From positions 395,349 through 459,348 of the forward strand of contig JABYQR010000003.1 in assembly GCA_022592445.1 (NCBI GenBank): a stretch of DNA of 64,000 nt, given 5' to 3'. The notes under the pieces were generated by a model that saw only the letters and a program-made list of their open reading frames with translations, was not told where the DNA came from and made no database searches. Below, in pieces: positions 24,008-36,400 of this stretch. Numbering within the stretch: the first letter of the stretch is position 1; every line of letters starts with the position of its first letter. Source of the DNA: Cytidiella melzeri (lineage: Eukaryota > Basidiomycota > Agaricomycetes > Polyporales > Irpicaceae). The position numbers and the translations under genes are program-made.

Positions 24008-24271
24008 GTTGGTTTGATTTCTGCGGTGTTTGCTAACATGTACATTCGCGGAGGAGTTGGTAGTTGAAGAAAGGAAACGCAACCGGCGCCACTGAGCCAC
24101 AAGACGCGGATCACATGCACACCCAGCGCTCCGATCGACCACTGCTTAGACCGTGCAACTCCAACTTGTTCTTGACTTGTAGCTTAAGAGAGGCGCAGGT
24201 AAGTGCGTCGGAATCCGTGGATATTTGAGTCTTGAATTGAGATCAAGCCTTGGATCTACCGGCACTGATAC
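24008..24271. promoter_or_regulatory. 264-bp divergent promoter of the Smr and KAT14-like genes
   Basis: The two start codons face away from each other across 264 bp. No TATA box is obvious on either side, so a shared TATA-less bidirectional promoter is likely. This is inference from spacing only. Confidence 0.5.
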
Positions 24272-25844
24272 ATGGACCGGTCGGACGATGAGCAACACTC
24301 GTCGACCAGCGATGAATACTTCGAACATGCAAAGGTGTGTCTGATATTGTGCGTATTTTCAGTGCATTGATCTATCATTTTCTAGTCTCGTAAACGGAGG
24401 AAAGTTACGCGGTCGGGCAGGCCCAAGGCTGCATTGGATACTGCACCTACGTACAATGTGGCGGAGCTGTCCGTCAAGGCCACGGAGTCGCTCTTAGATC
24501 TTGTCAATCGACCTTGTCCCGGGCCCGAGGGTGGTACAAAAGAAGTGTGCGATTTCGAAGATTATATCGAGGCGCTGCTTCCTGAGCTGATTGATGCATC
24601 CGCGAAAGCTCAAGTCGAGAGGCTCAGATACGATGACACTGTACGTACAGCCAACGATTGAGTGTCTTTCGGTGTTTGCTAACTAGACGTTCCTAAGGGT
24701 GGTAAAATAATTCCCATGTCCAGGCTTCAGAGAAAGATGGTTCTAGATCAACTCCCTTCGCCCGAAAACCAGAATCTCGCTCAAGCTCTCTTGCGCAGAA
24801 AGTTGTTAACAAAGCGAGTCAGTTCACAGTCTTGCGTCAGCTTACACACTCATTCATGCTTCAACCTCAGGGAAGCCTCCGTTCACTCGTTCTTGGCACT
24901 GACCAAAATCCGGTAGCAGCGTCTGCAAAAGCCGTCACACCGCTGACATTATCAAAGTCTACCCACGCAAACCTGGAAGTCCTCAACGCGTTATACTCAA
25001 TCAGAACTACACCATATGATAACTCTTTCTTATCTCGTCTGCGAGGAACGCATGCTACGCAAAACGCGGGTTGCCTTGCCGTGGATTGGGACAACCGTAC
25101 ACCATGGATGGATCTCATGCAGGATATCAGAGAGCATTATTCACACATGTAGTAAGCTGCGTTCTCGCTGAAGCTTCATCTTCTGCTTTTGCCGATACAT
25201 CTTTCAGTCCAGAACGAGAACAAGTCACTGAGGTCGAAGCTCCAATCGAGTATGTTACTTTGCAGCGTTGGCACTTACCTCAGGTGCATGAAATGTTGGC
25301 TCGTGCATTTTGGACAGGAATTGACGGTGCGTTGCTCATTGAGCATTGTGGTGTCTTACTGAATATTATGACAGTAAGCGATTCGCTGGAATACTCCCCG
25401 GAGCGATGCACCGTCGTCGCTATGTACAAGAGGATGGTCGTTGGAGTTGCTCTGCTGAGCTCGCCGCAGGAGACATATATCACCTATCTCGCCGTGAAAC
25501 CTGGATGGGACAACGCTCAGATAGCTACGTAAGTCCAAGCTCAAAAACAGTCAACTCGAAGCTAACCACTCTCTACATCTCGTAAGATCAATGCTCTACC
25601 ATCTCATAACCCTTAACCCTCGCAAAGATATCATATTGCATGTCTCTATCAATAATCCTGCAGTGGTGAGGAGACACGACTCTCGAGTGCGCGCAGAATA
25701 TCTTCATCATGCGTAATTATCTAGCTACTATACAACCGTTTCGGATTCAAGGCCGAAGAGTTCATCGTCGGTTTCTACGACGACTACCTCGACTCAAAAT
25801 CCAGAGCCTCCAAGAACGCCTTTCGGCTTCGACTGAGGCAATAG
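24272..25844 (+). CDS. KAT14 (CSRP2BP)-like GNAT acetyltransferase homologue
   Basis: Seven exons, 24272-24334, 24386-24640, 24724-25151, 25208-25326, 25375-25528, 25587-25665 and 25725-25844, give 405 aa in matching phases. KAT14 is a GNAT-fold subunit of the metazoan ATAC histone acetyltransferase complex. The C-terminal domain has Y-I-T-Y-L-A-V-K-P-G-W, then L-Y-H-L-I-T-L-N-P, H-V-S-I-N-N-P-A-V-L-L-Y-N-R-F-G-F-K-A-E-E-F, and ends F-Y-D-D-Y-L-D-S-K-S-R-A-S-K-N-A-F-R-L-R-L, which is the KAT14 signature. The N-terminal half is charged with V-L-R-Q-L-T-H-S-F-M-L-Q-P. The acetyl-CoA loop reads D-N-A-Q-I-A, not Q/R-x-x-G-x-G/A, so activity is doubtful. An alternative acceptor for intron 2 at 24697 would give an in-frame but less family-like segment. 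Confidence 0.82.
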
Positions 25845-25853
25845 CCGAACCGT

Positions 25854-28467
25854 TCAATTCGTCCGAACTTTCTTGAACCGGTTGAAAGAGGCGTCATGGT
25901 CCTCGACAGTACTCTGGCCCGGCTGGCCTCCATAGCGCGTCTCTATAATCTTGACTATGTCGCCAGGTTCTGCGCCCTCAAAGAGCCACACGTGGCTACA
26001 TTCAAGCAAACGACGTCAAGTCACACTGCCAGACACGAGGGAACCGAGGACTCGTACCTATTTCCAACACGTCGTGGCTCCTGGTCGAACGTGGCTGAAG
26101 GACGTTTCCGTAAATTTGGTCTGTCAGGCTCAAGACCCTTCGTAGAGCTTGAAGGCTGAGGCGGTAATTCTGGCAACTCCCACTCGAGCTTGTGGCACAA
26201 GTATTGGACGATCTCGTCCGCATTTCCGAGTAGAACGATCTATCAATGTCAATGGAACGTGATACAGGAACGTCAAGGTACAATCGGCTATCAGGACATA
26301 GTGACATGAATTGAGAGATTGAGGAAGTGGGTCCTTACGTCGGCGTTATGATGCAGAATGGGAGTCTTGTTGATCACGATCTTTAATCGAAACGGCTGTC
26401 AGCAAGTTGGTTCTGCGAGCGTTCGACGAAAAATCCTACTTGAGGGATTGAATGGCGTAGATGCGCTGTAGGGCACATTACGCATGACAATGAGTGCCTG
26501 AAGCGACGGCATTCAGTGCATAACGGCTTACTCGGCATGTCTGCGACAGGAGACACTTTCAGGGATGTACCAATGATGATTAGCAGATCCACCACAGGTT
26601 TGTCGGCCGCGAAAGCGTTGTCAAACTCGTGTGAGAGCTTTTCACCGAAGAAAGTGATATCGGGCTACACATGCCGTACGTCAGCACCCACTATAACGTT
26701 CCGGTCTGTGCTTGTTACTTGCAGCGTACCTTCATTATACCCGACGGGAACGCTGGTATCTCCGGCTCTTCCTCGCCGTCGCTCTCCCACGGCAACGAAT
26801 TCTTCTTTTTCTTGCCTTTCTTCCTGATCTTGGTGGACGGAGTGGTGGTACAAGACGTGCAAAACGGTATCGTTCGGCTCATGATTTCAGCCTCTATTGC
26901 GTTTCCCGGTACCTTGACGCGACAGTTGATACAGCTCGCTGTCGCAAATGATCCATGACACTGAACGACCTTCCGCACGCCAGCGCGAGTTTCTAATGTG
27001 TCTATATTTTGCGTATAGTTCTGCAGGTGCACGGTCATGCATAGGCATAAGTCTTGTGTCGAAGCCTGAAACTCACTCGGAGCAGCTACCCGGGGAATCT
27101 CTCCGGTCAGCAAACAAGTGAGCTCGCCATGAGCGCATACTCACCTTGCCTTGATTCTCTACAAGTTTGATGAACCGATGGCACGGGGAGGGTATGAAAT
27201 TGGATGGATATATTTGGCTATAGGGAGCGATCAGCGTGGTGACCCAGTTTTGGCAAAGGGCGCACCTGGCAAAAGAGCTGTCGAGATGGGTGTATGAGAG
27301 TTAGCTGTTAATGATCACGCATGGTTCAATTGCCAGCAGGCTCACTAGAACACTGCAACAAAGTAAGGCGGAGTATGTACTCATACAGACCGGATAGAAC
27401 TGACCAGATGGATTTTCCTTGAAATAATCTATATCAAACCTAACCGTGAGGCGTTAGTGGCTTTTTGTTTGAACAGGCAGGGTATGATTTACATTTGCTG
27501 AGGGTCGTCAAGCTCATATTCTCCCCTTTCCTGCAGCATAGAGTAGATGCCATCCCGCGACCGGAAGTCAGGTATGCCACAGGAAACACCTATGGTGGAT
27601 ATATCAGTTCAAGTCTCATGCCATTGTCCAAAAGCTTCTCACTGATGCCAGCACCACTGAGGATGAGGATATTAGTAGATTTCTTAATCAGATTCACTGC
27701 GTCGTCCACAGTGTTGTAGGGAAGCCTTATTCGCTTCTGTAGACTTCGCGGAGGTCGTTTGTGGGTGTAAATTTGGTATGATTCAGAGGAACAAACGTAC
27801 ATCTGATACATAGCAACTTTGAGCAGAAACAGCTGTGTTTTGTGGCATTTATTACGCAGCTCGTCGGACTGTCGTGGAGTCTAAGATCAACCGTTGGATG
27901 TGGCATGACAAGGTTCGCGGTACTCACAAGACATACATCAAACAAGACTAGTAGCTTGGAGACAGGAATACCTCTCGCTAAAACGTACTCATTAATCACG
28001 TATGTCGGACCTGGAGGATCACTTGAACACAGCGAAAGAAATGAGCGACGTAAAACACACGCGCCTCGTTCCTTAACGTCCGAGACAATCTGCTCTCGAT
28101 TGAGCTCAGACAGGACTCTCTCCCCTGAGAAACGCCAGGCAATTCTCATCAGCCTACCAAAGCAGGAAAGCGGCGCAGGAGAGCACAACTTACTCTCCTC
28201 GGCAAACCTCACTGCAAGATCGTCTTCAGTCTCTTCGGCATCGGAGTCTGCATTCTGTGGCCCGTCATCCTCATCGTCTTCATCACAGTCGAAATCTTGT
28301 TCGTCCAACCCGTCAAGCAGGTCTTCGATAGTATCAGGTTCGACATCCACATATTCTGCCCATTCCAAAAAGCCTCTGATTAACAGTGCATTGAGGTACT
28401 TGTATTGACGGGCACGCGAAGATGCCTTCTCCGGTGGCGAGGACGTGGTGGGTGACGGAGGGTCCAT
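25854..28467 (-). CDS. Class I sirtuin (SIRT1/Hst1 type NAD-dependent deacetylase)
   Basis: A multi-exon gene, about ten exons. Exon 1 starts at ATG 28467 and is followed by a very acidic stretch (D-E-E-D-D-E-type runs near residues 55-80). Sirtuins remove acetyl groups from lysines using NAD; this subfamily acts mainly in the nucleus on histones. Visible core motifs: I-L-S-G-A-G-I-S (27660 region), [23 protein letters not shown], the catalytic-type H-G-S-F-A-T-A-S-C, zinc pairs C-I-N-C and C-T-S-C, and [10 protein letters not shown] Lys-rich insert (K-K-G-K-K-K-K) follows the second zinc pair. The last exons encode [10 protein letters not shown] and a Pro/Arg-rich tail ending K-V-R-T-N. Exact joins near 27,300-28,200 are only partly resolved. 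The stop is 9 bp from the KAT14-like stop. Confidence 0.88.
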
Positions 28468-28893
28468 GTCCACGAGCTTCTTCAACCAGGCAGTGAAGAT
28501 GAGCGCAAGTCACATTGAAGCCAACAGCGGCAGACAACGGCTTTCTGATGCGATCAGATTCGGATCTGCGCCATTTTGATGGCGGCATCCGTAGGCGTTT
28601 CTCCAAATTTTACTCCGAGTCGAGGACATCGCTTATCCAAATCGTGCGACACAGCTGAAGACTTCACAGTTATTGCGAAAAAATCAAACACATACAGAAG
28701 ACGACAGCGACATGAAAGCGAGGCATCGAGAGCAGACAAGATAGACGTGCGAAAGCTGCAAGGTATACACTCTAATGTTCTTTCTTTCCTTCAAACAACG
28801 AGGGTCTGCGAAGAGTACAAAGCAAGCTGATTAGTTTGTGCGCGAGGCGTCAGGGACTTGAGCACAAAGACTCACCTTAATTTTTTTTCAAGC
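28468..28893. other. Promoter side of the sirtuin; short open frames only
   Basis: A minus-strand frame 28739-28554 is open and ends in T-P-T-D-A-A-I-K-M-A-Q, but it joins nothing by a clear splice. It may be an upstream exon or chance. No other gene is supported. Confidence 0.35.
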
Positions 28894-30939
28894 TCATTCC
28901 TCTTGCCACACAGTATCATGCTTTATCAGCATCTCGTCGTCTTCTTCGTCGCTGGCTTGTGGAGGCAACGGAGACTCAATCCGCATTTTGATAGTCGGTA
29001 GTCCTCCCGGACGTCGAGATACCTTGGTCCTCGCGGTACCAGGTTTAGCCACATTCCCAGGACGAGCGGCAGACTTCGCCAGAGTGACCGTTCCAGAACG
29101 CGTTCGACGAGTGTTCGGAGGGAGGATATCGACGTGACTGCTCCTCGAACTGAATTGCATCGGAGAAACCGCCTCGGCTGGTTCCGAGGGGCGAGCGAAA
29201 TCTGCAGCACGAATTGTGTCTCCACGCTTTCGACGGTTCGCCACCTCCTTGGTTCGCCCGAGTCTTGAGCTGGTGGCGAAGCTCTGTAATCCGACACCGG
29301 AGTCATCTGCACCGTGCGCGGTGGGGGCAGAATCTTGAGACCTGTACTGTTAGCATCTGTGTACCGCTCGCCACCGTCACTCACCATGTAGCCTAAGCGT
29401 AGAAAACATACCATACAACTCATCATCGCTCTCAGTGGGGTTGTCACAAGCAGGAGAGAGACGTCCAGCGGAGCGTTTGTTTCCGGGGGTGGGAGGTATA
29501 GCCAAAAGCATTGCTTCGGACTGTAAGAGCGGCACAGTAGGCTTTGCAGCGGAGTCTTCATATTGCGATACATAGTCAGAAGCAGGGGAGAATGCAGGAT
29601 CAAGAACAGACACAGCATTCTGGGAGCCAGAGAGTACATCAGGTGATGCAAGAGAGCTTTGCAGAGCAATTTGGGAGGCTGGAAGTCCTGGGGCATGCGG
29701 GCCCTCAGATGAGGAGGCTGAGAAGTCAAGAGCAGAGGAGAAAATGCTATCACTAGACATGTGTACGACCGTTCGGCGGCGCCTTCGAGTTTGGCGAGGA
29801 GATGCTTGAGGGCCAGCGGTCACCAGTTCAGCATCGGAATCATCGGAGTAGTAGCTTCTCGGTCCAGTACGAGAAACGTCAAGTGGGCGCGCATTTTTGA
29901 GAGCATTCATAGGCTGGCGTGCGCGACGAGAAGGTGTCGAGACTTGATTCGGCTGATCAAAATAGAAGGATGGATAGTCGGCCTGAAAAACGTCGAGATG
30001 CAGGTCTTCCTGTGCGTGGGCATTATTGGTCAAGGCTTTAGGCGGAATGAGCCAATCTTCGGCAGAAATATTGTCGAGTAAGCTAGAAGCAGAAGAGACA
30101 TTGGGAATCGAGGCCGTACGGCCGTGCGAGAGTGCATGGACAGTTCCTTCAACAGACGCTTGGTATGTGGTTGCGTTTGTAGTATGGCTAGTAGCAAAAA
30201 GCGAGTCTTCAGTCGTCACTGCGGAATTGTAACCAATACTTGTTTTCTTGTGCTGCTTGAGAGAGCTGGATGACAGAGTTCGCGATTTATTATGCAGAGT
30301 TCTTTTGACGCTAGGGCGAGACGTTTTGACAGGAGATGGAGAGCGAGAAGCAGGACGACTATTGAACGGTGAAGCCAGAGATTTTCGAAACTTGCGCGCT
30401 TGGGCTGCGTTTTCCTTGAAATTACGAGAGGTTGTGCGAGAAAGCATGCGTCGACCGATAGGAACCGGCGAAATTGGATCATCCGCCAGGGGAACGACGT
30501 AGGACTTGAATATCGAGTGTTCCGACGGAAAGGGAGTTTCAAAAAGGGAATCGTTAACTCGTTGCGTAGCCAGCGGAAGAAGTGTCTCCTTGCCGCCATG
30601 CGAAGGCGTCGTAGGGATAACTTGAGCACTTGCAGGGGTGTCGAAGAGCGAGTCAACATTATGCTCGAAGAGATGCTTGGCCTTCTTCGAAAGAGGCTCG
30701 TGCTTGCTGATGCTTTCCTCTACACTCTGCCCAGCTGAGACCGGTAGATCTTGCGCATTGCTTGTTATTTGACGAGAGCGTTTCTTCATTCGCCGCGACA
30801 TTTCCTCAACAGACACATCTTCTGTAGGCGTTGGCAGGTCTTCCAAAGGCGAGGACACTCGTCGTATGTTGTGCGTTGGCTGGTCAGTCTCCCTGGTGAT
30901 TCGGCGAGCATAAGTTCTGGGATGGATGGATGCCGCCAT
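28894..30939 (-). CDS. Disordered nuclear-looking protein with repeated DSLF motifs, unknown
   Basis: The first exon runs from ATG 30939 to near 29400 and the last covers 29340-28894 (ending V-W-Q-E-E). The frame of the last exon is open as S-Q-D-S-A-P-T...A-N-R-R-K-R-G-D-T-I, but no strong donor joins it cleanly; GTATGT and GTGAGT near 29400 both give the wrong phase, so the splice needs RNA evidence. Short motifs recur: D-S-L-F-D-T-P (about residue 96), D-S-L-F-E-T-P (130), D-S-L-F-A-T-S and D-S-I-F-S-S. Several S/T-P sites, a K-K-A-K patch and R-R-R-R-R are seen. There is no fold or enzyme motif. CDK-regulated nuclear adaptors look like this, but the family is not recognised. Confidence 0.6.
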
Positions 30940-31449
30940 GTCAATGCCTGGTGGCTGAGCGTGCCGAGCTCGAATGAGACTGCTCAACAGCACCAGCAAC
31001 GTCACCGAAAAAAGCAGGGACGCTGAGAAACTCGACGAGACTCAGTCGAACGAGGTGCGCAGGTGGTGAGAGGACGACCACAAGCACAGGCGACGAGCGT
31101 CGGTGGGCATGTAGGCGCCTATTAATGAATTTTGTAATGACGTTCACTTCGTAGTAAGTTCGTACCACCACCGCCATATCCGCCGACATCAAGCTCTGAG
31201 TTCTTGCTCCTCGTCTTCACAAAGACGCTATCCTTGTCAAACTGCTTGCGAAACACACATTCGCACAAGTGGCCGCAACTATATGCAGAAAGTATCAAAG
31301 CTTGGGCCCATCCGAGTGCAGATTGTGAAAGGTCGGAGAGTCGCAGCGCCTCAGCCGTATCTACACTAAAGCCAGGACTCTCCAGTGCCTTGGCACTTGC
31401 ATAAAAACGCCAGCAACTCTGCACTCACGCGCACAACGGGCAAAATACA
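30940..31449. other. Intergenic, nothing recognised
   Basis: A divergent interval between the DSLF-motif gene and the P-loop gene. The minus frame 31122-31424 has no start context and no family resemblance. Confidence 0.4.
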
Positions 31450-33002
31450 ATGATGAGTTCGCGCGGTTGCCGCCTCGCGAGACTGTTGGCGAACACTCCC
31501 AAAATTTTGCCAGTCAAACCGGGCGAATCCATGTGTGTTCATCATCAGTGCGTAGCTGTCTCATCTAACTTACCATTTCACGTACTCCTTCATCCCATTT
31601 TCTGTCTATAGCCCATATTGAACAACAGGGAGATATGTATGAACTCTACAACAAGTTTCGGGGCAGGTGGTTGTCCGAGTTCATCACCAAAGCGCCTGTT
31701 CCCAAAGACGGGGGATGGACAAAAGTGCCGACGCTTGACACGGTCTGGGTGATTGAGCATGGGATAAAGGACAACCGTGGCATCATGATTCGCGATGCTT
31801 TTTTCGTGCATTGGGCCACATCCTGGCCAATTGCTGGCGGCAGGAGGATGGTCCTACTGAGTTGTCTTTATGTCTCGGACGTATGTTTCCGCTTATCCTG
31901 ACCTGATGCTGAGCATTTCAGCTACCCATATCAATCCTTTTGAGGACAAAAATCTGGTACCCAAGAAGTCGCCGAGAGCTATTGCCTCGAGCGTTATTGT
32001 ATCTGGTCAACCGGGAATCGGTAAGGATTCTGTTGACATGAGATACGTGTACCATACTGAATACCTTCAGTCAAAACGCTCTGTTTGTATTTCGTTCATG
32101 TTCTTAGACTCGCTGCCAAACTCCCGACCTTTTTCCCACTCGAGTGTTACTACTTTTCCGGGGGCTGCGTAGAAAAACGCACGGCTGGGGACGCAATTGG
32201 CGACATCGCTTTGGCTGCGCAGTCGGTCTGGTGGCTTTTTGATCCAAAGGTGTACAACATCGCCCCCAGCGGCCGTCTCATTGGCGGCGGTCGATTCATC
32301 CTCCACACGACGTCGCCCCGAAAAGAACGATTGGACTGGAAGGCGATATGCTTGGCGCCTTTCGCGTACTACATGGAGTTGTGGAGTGATGCTGAGCTGA
32401 TATGCGCGTACGCAGACTTCAGCACTCACTCAGTTCTTCCTTACACCGATTCAGTCAGGTTGACCATGAGGAGACTCTCCACTACAAAGCCCATCGCAGA
32501 GCTGCTTTATGCTCACATCTTCCTGCGAGGTTGCAACGAATGGACTCTCTACCCAATATCTCTAGCTCCCAAGTTCGTCGAAGTCCATATCTCACGCGAT
32601 GACAGAAGCAGCACAGGAACAACACAGCGTCATGGTTCTCTGCGGCAGACCCTCCACAGAGAACACATTTCCGTGAACGCTGACCCTTCCTGCTACTATG
32701 TTCCCTCAGCAAAAAACCAGGCTACATCTGACGCTTTTGTCCAAGAGCGGGATGTGGTGCCCGCTGGGAAGAAGATCAAACTTTTCACTGTCTTTCAGAT
32801 GACAGTAGTCAACGAACACGATGTCGAGCCCGCTGGGCTCAACTGGCTAAAAACGAATGACCCTCATGCCTGTATACGCTACATTGCGGTTACCCCATCA
32901 ACCACGGAGGACTTCAAGCTCACAATGAAGATGAAGGACGCCGAGTTGGTTCAAGAATGGTATCCACTTCTCTACGATATTGATCCCGCCTCAAAGCGAT
33001 AA
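31450..33002 (+). CDS. P-loop NTPase-like protein (Crinkler/RHS-type), Walker A altered
   Basis: Exons from ATG 31450. The segment D-M-Y-E-L-Y-N-K-F-R-G-R-W (31629 on) leads to T-H-I-N-P-F-E-D-K-N, then S-P-R-A-I-A-S-S-V-I-V-S-G-Q-P-G-I. A GTAAGG..CAG intron (32021-32070) follows, and then K-T-L-C-L-Y-F-V-H-V-L-R-L. This order of S-x-V-x-V-S-G-Q-P-G-I-G-K-T and, later, T-S-P-R-K-E-R-L-D-W is common in agaricomycete proteins related to Crinkler or retrotransposon-hot-spot NTPases. Their cell role is unsettled. Splicing as predicted yields G-I-V-K-T, not G-I-G-K-T. The join near 31880-31920 does not keep frame with a strong donor. The copy may be decaying or the model may be wrong. The C-terminal 250 residues are not recognised. 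Confidence 0.55.
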
Positions 33003-33499
33003 GGCGAAGAGATCCCTGCTGCAGACGAGGCGATGGACGTGGGTTATCGAGACGTTTCTTCAGGAATTGGTCTTTGGGGCGCGTTATACATTGTGAAGAC
33101 ACTTTTCATTTTCATTTTTCAGACGTTGATATGCGTAGTTACCAAACGTGAGATAAAGACACAAATCGTTGGCTCCCTGAGATGAGTGAGTGATTCAGTG
33201 TATCGGCTCTAAACAAGGCTGTTCGACAACACCGCCAAAAACCTTTGACGGTAGCAGCGAGCTGACGAGCCGACGAGCTCGACGAGCCAGCGAAGAATTG
33301 ACCACACCTTAGGTGCTCACAGCATGCCATCATTGGCTTATGAGCGCCTAACGAACGTCAGTGGAGGGCGCTGGTTGCTACAGTCTTGCAACTGACCACC
33401 ATCCTCAACGCACCTCCTCCTCCTCGCACATCGTCTTTCGCTCTATTTATCTATCTTACAGCATTCTTGGTTGAACGAAGTCAAGTTTTCATTGACAAG
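33003..33499. other. Intergenic with promoter of the 906-aa protein gene
   Basis: A CT-rich run (33410-33430) and CTATTTATC near 33441 precede the ATG at 33500. An imperfect repeat of GAGCTGACGAGCCGACGAGCTCGACGAGC type lies at 33258-33292. No gene is seen. Confidence 0.4.
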
Positions 33500-36400
33500 A
33501 TGGTGGTTACACGCAGAGCACCACCACTAGTTGCCCCGTCACGGACCAATTCTGCTCAGCCCATTCCTAGAGTAAAAGGACAGGCACGGCCGCAAACAAC
33601 GCCTGACACGTCAAGCCCGTTGACTCACGGAGTTTCTGGGAATGGCATGTTTGCAGGTACTGAGGGTGTGGACGAAGTAAGTCGTATGACCTAGTCTTTG
33701 GTCCACCCTAGTAGATAACATGTTTGCGGCAGTCACCATCGAAGAAGACAAAGGGTAAATGGAAGAACAAGGCCAAGAAGGAGAAGCAGGTGGGTCCAGG
33801 ACTAGCTATTCTACCATGCCGTGGCTGAGACTAGCCTTGAAACAGAAACGCAAACGGGGCGGCTTTGTCGACCTCTTAATGCGAATTTTCCTCCTTTGGT
33901 TCACTATTTACACGTTCTCCGTGTGTCCGAACGACGAGGCTCTCAAGTCTCCGATCTGTCGCGGACTATCCGCATACCGTCGATATGTGCTGGACCCATA
34001 TGTTACTCCTACTGTGCAACGCGCGCTGGCGCACCCGTCCATCGCGCCTTACGTGGATCGTGCAACACCCGTCATCCTAAGCGGCATTGACACCGCTAAG
34101 CCTTTTTTTATTCGGGCTCGATCAGAATGGAGACGGCGTGTCGTCCCGCAGTGGAAGAAACGCGTCGTTCCTCAATGGCAGAACTATGTAGATCCGCAGC
34201 TGGACAATTATGTCTGGCCTCATTTCACGAATGCAAAGGGCCTGGTCACGCCGTATATCTCAAACGCTCAAAGTGCATACGAGCGCAGACTTGGTCCACA
34301 CCTCCGGTTCGCGCTCCAGAAGCTGGAAACTTGGCAGTACCAAGCCCGCCCGTATGTCATTCTTGCTGCGCACAAGAGTTATGACGGGTATCAGGCAGCC
34401 AAGCCTTACGCCATACCTGTGCTCGAACAACTGCAATCATTCCTTTTGCAGCTTGTGCAGATCTTTCGTGAACAGAGGCGGCAGTTCGTTGATCCACATG
34501 TCCAGAAGATTTGGGAAAGAGTCAAAGAATTGAGCAGCGGAGAGACAAAGCCAATTGGAGCTGCATCAAAAGCTTTTGCCGCTTCTGTCTCCAGAGCCTC
34601 AGCAACAGCCTCGTCACTCCTGTCCTCCGCGCTGGAAACGTCTACCCTCGTACCTGCAGCATCTGAGGCCGCAGTAGGTTCTGCATTCCCCGTCCTTCCC
34701 GACCCTGTCACCGAGAAAGAGTCCCTGCCATCCCCCTTTCCATCTACCAACCCTACTGCGTCCTTGGCAGGCTCAGATTCGGTGATTTCCCCGAGCCAGA
34801 GTGTCTCAGCTTTCGCATCTTCAGTCGCTCAAGAGGCTGTGTCAACCGTAACAGTAGCAGCCTCAGCTGCATCGTCCCTCGCGGATGACCTTGGATCTTC
34901 GGCTTCGAGTCTCACTTCGATCGGCTCTTCTATTGTTGCGGAAGATGCCTTGCCGTCAGCCTCGTCCTTGATTCAGGAGTCTGTTGTTACACCTGTAGCG
35001 TCCGTCTCTGAGCAAGTCAGTGCTTCCGTGGTGTACGCCAAGAACGCAGCAACGACAGCGCTCTCTCATGTATCGGCATCTTTTGTAGATGTCGCTTCCG
35101 AAGCTTCTTCTACACTGAGCTCTGTGACCGATCAGGTACGCGCCTTGGTGTCTTCTGGAGCTTCTTGTTCATCTAAATAACCGATCTGTCGTATTCATAA
35201 ATAGCTCAAAACCACAGTCACGTCACTCGCGTCCGTGATACCTACACAACTATCGGCAGAGGATGACTCTGACGAGGACCTGAATTTGGACAACTTTTGG
35301 GCCGAAATCGGTTTGGATGACTTAAACACCCATATGTTAGATGATTCGGAAGAGGTTGCTGAGCCAGCTGGACGACGAGAAGAGACCGAGGAGGAGAAGG
35401 CCGAGCGGCTTCGTCTTCGTAAAGAGTACACTATCAGAAAGCGCGAGGATATCCTGGCTCGTCACTCTCAGTGGGAGGCAAAGATGGAGGCACAGATATC
35501 CCAAGCTCAGCAACAGTTGAGGAAGAGTCTTGGGTCATCGCGGAAAGCCGCAGCTACAGAGCTCAAGCAGTCTAGGGAAATCCGCGATGAGATTGATTCT
35601 CTCGTAGAAGATGCGGAGAAGTACCTCAAGGGAGCTGAGAAGTATCTGTCTAACACGCTTAAGGATACACGAAGTGGGCGTAGTGATGAAGAAAAGCTGG
35701 CTATGTGGACACGCGTGGTTGAGAAGATCGACCAAAAGTTTGAGGAACGCATTGGACAAACGGAGGTTCTGGTGAATGGATGGTATGACAGAGTTCTGGC
35801 CGCCGAAGTAGCAGAGGTACGCCTGTCACATTGTCGCGTTGCATGCAGTCTGACATTTGGCTGTGTAGGTCCAGATGCTGAGTGCCGAGGTTCAGAAGAT
35901 TGCTGGTGACGCTCAAGGCGATATTGGCCTCGACTACGCCTGGTTGGACGATGTTACCTACCTAGACTGGCAACGGTACCATGACTTGGAACGCAGTGAG
36001 TTCAAAGCTGTATAAGGACGGGAGCGTCACTGACAGCGTATACTAGGGGTCGACAATTTTACGACGCTAGCCATGTCTATTCAGGACGGTACCCATCCTT
36101 CCCCGCCTGCCAACCCGATTCTTCCCATCCTTGAAGATTTGCAAAACGAGGTTCAAGATGTCATAGTTGGCTTCGAGACCCGTCTGCGCCGCGTGAAGCG
36201 AAGCGGTGATCGTGGCTTTGGCGCAGTTCTGGACGAGTTGGAGACTGATGATGTCCCCTCAGACGAGACGGTTTCCATCCTTCCTATCGAGGAAGAAGAA
36301 AAACGCCTTGAAGATGGCGAAAGTCCCGCTGTTCCCCCGGTAGTCATCGGCCGCAGTAAAGAGGAAATCGCGTCGGTGCTGGAGCGAATTGCGGAACAGG

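Noticed and set aside
24698..24817. Alternative exon of the KAT14-like gene starting at 24698
   Set aside because: It keeps frame but needs an extra intron and gives a less family-like segment than the acceptor at 24723.
31122..31424. Minus-strand 100-codon ORF upstream of the P-loop gene
   Set aside because: No start context, no splice partner and no family resemblance.
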